Positions 63,843-64,000 of a stretch of 64,000 nt of DNA are shown in pieces. Within the stretch, counting starts at the first letter, position 1. Each line of letters starts with the position of its first letter. The stretch lies in assembly GCF_003600645.1 (NCBI RefSeq), contig NZ_CP032482.1, positions 992,001-1,056,000 on the forward strand, read 5' to 3'. This stretch comes from Yersinia rochesterensis. Its GTDB lineage: Bacteria > Pseudomonadota > Gammaproteobacteria > Enterobacterales > Enterobacteriaceae. Under the pieces are notes generated by a model. It made no database searches. It worked only from the letters and a program-made list of their open reading frames with translations, and was not told the origin of the DNA. Both the position numbers and the translations under genes were made by a program.

Positions 63843-64000
63843 TTACTGATTATTGCCACTGAAATTATCACTATTTTTCTGCTGATTATTCAGATGGTGG
63901 TTAAACGCGGCGGCATCTTTCGCTAGCGCATCCAGGTGAGCACCCAGCATTTTGATCTGCCTGACCAGAGAATGTTGCTCGGGCAAGGTATTCGCGGTGT
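63843..64000 (-). CDS. 3' end of an unrecognised minus-strand gene
   Basis: The minus-strand frame from the window edge to TAA at 63845-63843 is open for 51 residues: LVRQIKMLGAHLDALAKDAAAFNHHL and a tail rich in Asn, Gln and Ser. It is helical and unlike any family recalled. Its start lies beyond the window. It ends 90 bp upstream of the yicN-like start, in the same direction. Confidence 0.5.
   Translation of the reverse strand, partial: TANTLPEQHSLVRQIKMLGAHLDALAKDAAAFNHHLNNQQKNSDNFSGNNQ

Overview
The window is chromosomal DNA from a gammaproteobacterium of the genus Yersinia. The 16S rRNA, the Yersinia-type ERIC repeats and the enterobacterial gene order point that way, and the 16S variable regions look closer to the Y. 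enterocolitica group than to Y. pestis/pseudotuberculosis. This is judged from memory of these sequences, not from a search. Nearly everything is core genome. The accessory content is two copies of one IS10-group insertion sequence and several ERIC elements.

Layout. 1-3.4 kb: end of a DMSO-reductase operon (dmsB partial, dmsC, dmsD-like chaperone) and a convergent MFS transporter. 3.6-9.3 kb: pncC, SOS-controlled recA, recX, alaS, csrA. 9.6-10.1 kb: tRNA-Ser(GCU) and three identical tRNA-Arg(ACG) genes, whose terminator hairpin is interrupted by IS copy 1 (10159-11459). 11.7-15 kb: yqaB, yqaA, gshA, the sRNA gene micA (minus strand, sigma-E promoter) and luxS. 15-21 kb: corB and ypjD on minus, then ffh and the rpsP-rimM-trmD-rplS operon. 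21-24.8 kb: ydiY-like porin, dcuB and a btsR-like LytTR regulator without its kinase. 24.8-28.6 kb: aromatic amino acid genes aroF-tyrA behind TyrR-like boxes, and convergent pheA with its pheL attenuator. 28.7-34.8 kb: raiA, bamD, rluD, pgeF, clpB with a heat-shock promoter.

34.8-40.6 kb holds a full rRNA operon (P1, P2, boxA, 16S, tRNA-Glu, 23S, 5S, tRNA-Asp). It is followed by dkgB, yafC, an MFS gene whose terminator is interrupted by a frameshifted IS copy 2 (43976-45275), yafD, mltD, gloB, yafS, rnhA, dnaQ and a second tRNA-Asp. The left flank (clpB) matches E. coli rrnG and the right flank (aspU-dkgB) matches rrnH, so the operon marks a rearrangement point between the two lineages.

50.8-64 kb: a tandem ERIC array, the osmoprotectant operon proVWX, the class Ib ribonucleotide reductase operon nrdHIEF with two NrdR boxes, an AhpD-like gene divergent from a MocR-type regulator, elaB, an acid-shock unit (asr-ydgU behind an RstA box), small unidentified ORFs, a DUF2002-like gene, a yicN-like gene and the 3' end of an unrecognised minus-strand gene.

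The most interesting signal is that both IS copies sit exactly at the dyad centre of an intrinsic-terminator hairpin. In both, the target duplication equals three stem base pairs plus the loop plus three stem base pairs, so it is 10 bp at the tetraloop and 9 bp at the triloop. The same IS carries, around its transposase start, a long fold-back structure followed on the antisense strand by a T-run, resembling IS10 RNA-OUT and fold-back control. No CRISPR array, prophage or dedicated defence system was seen.
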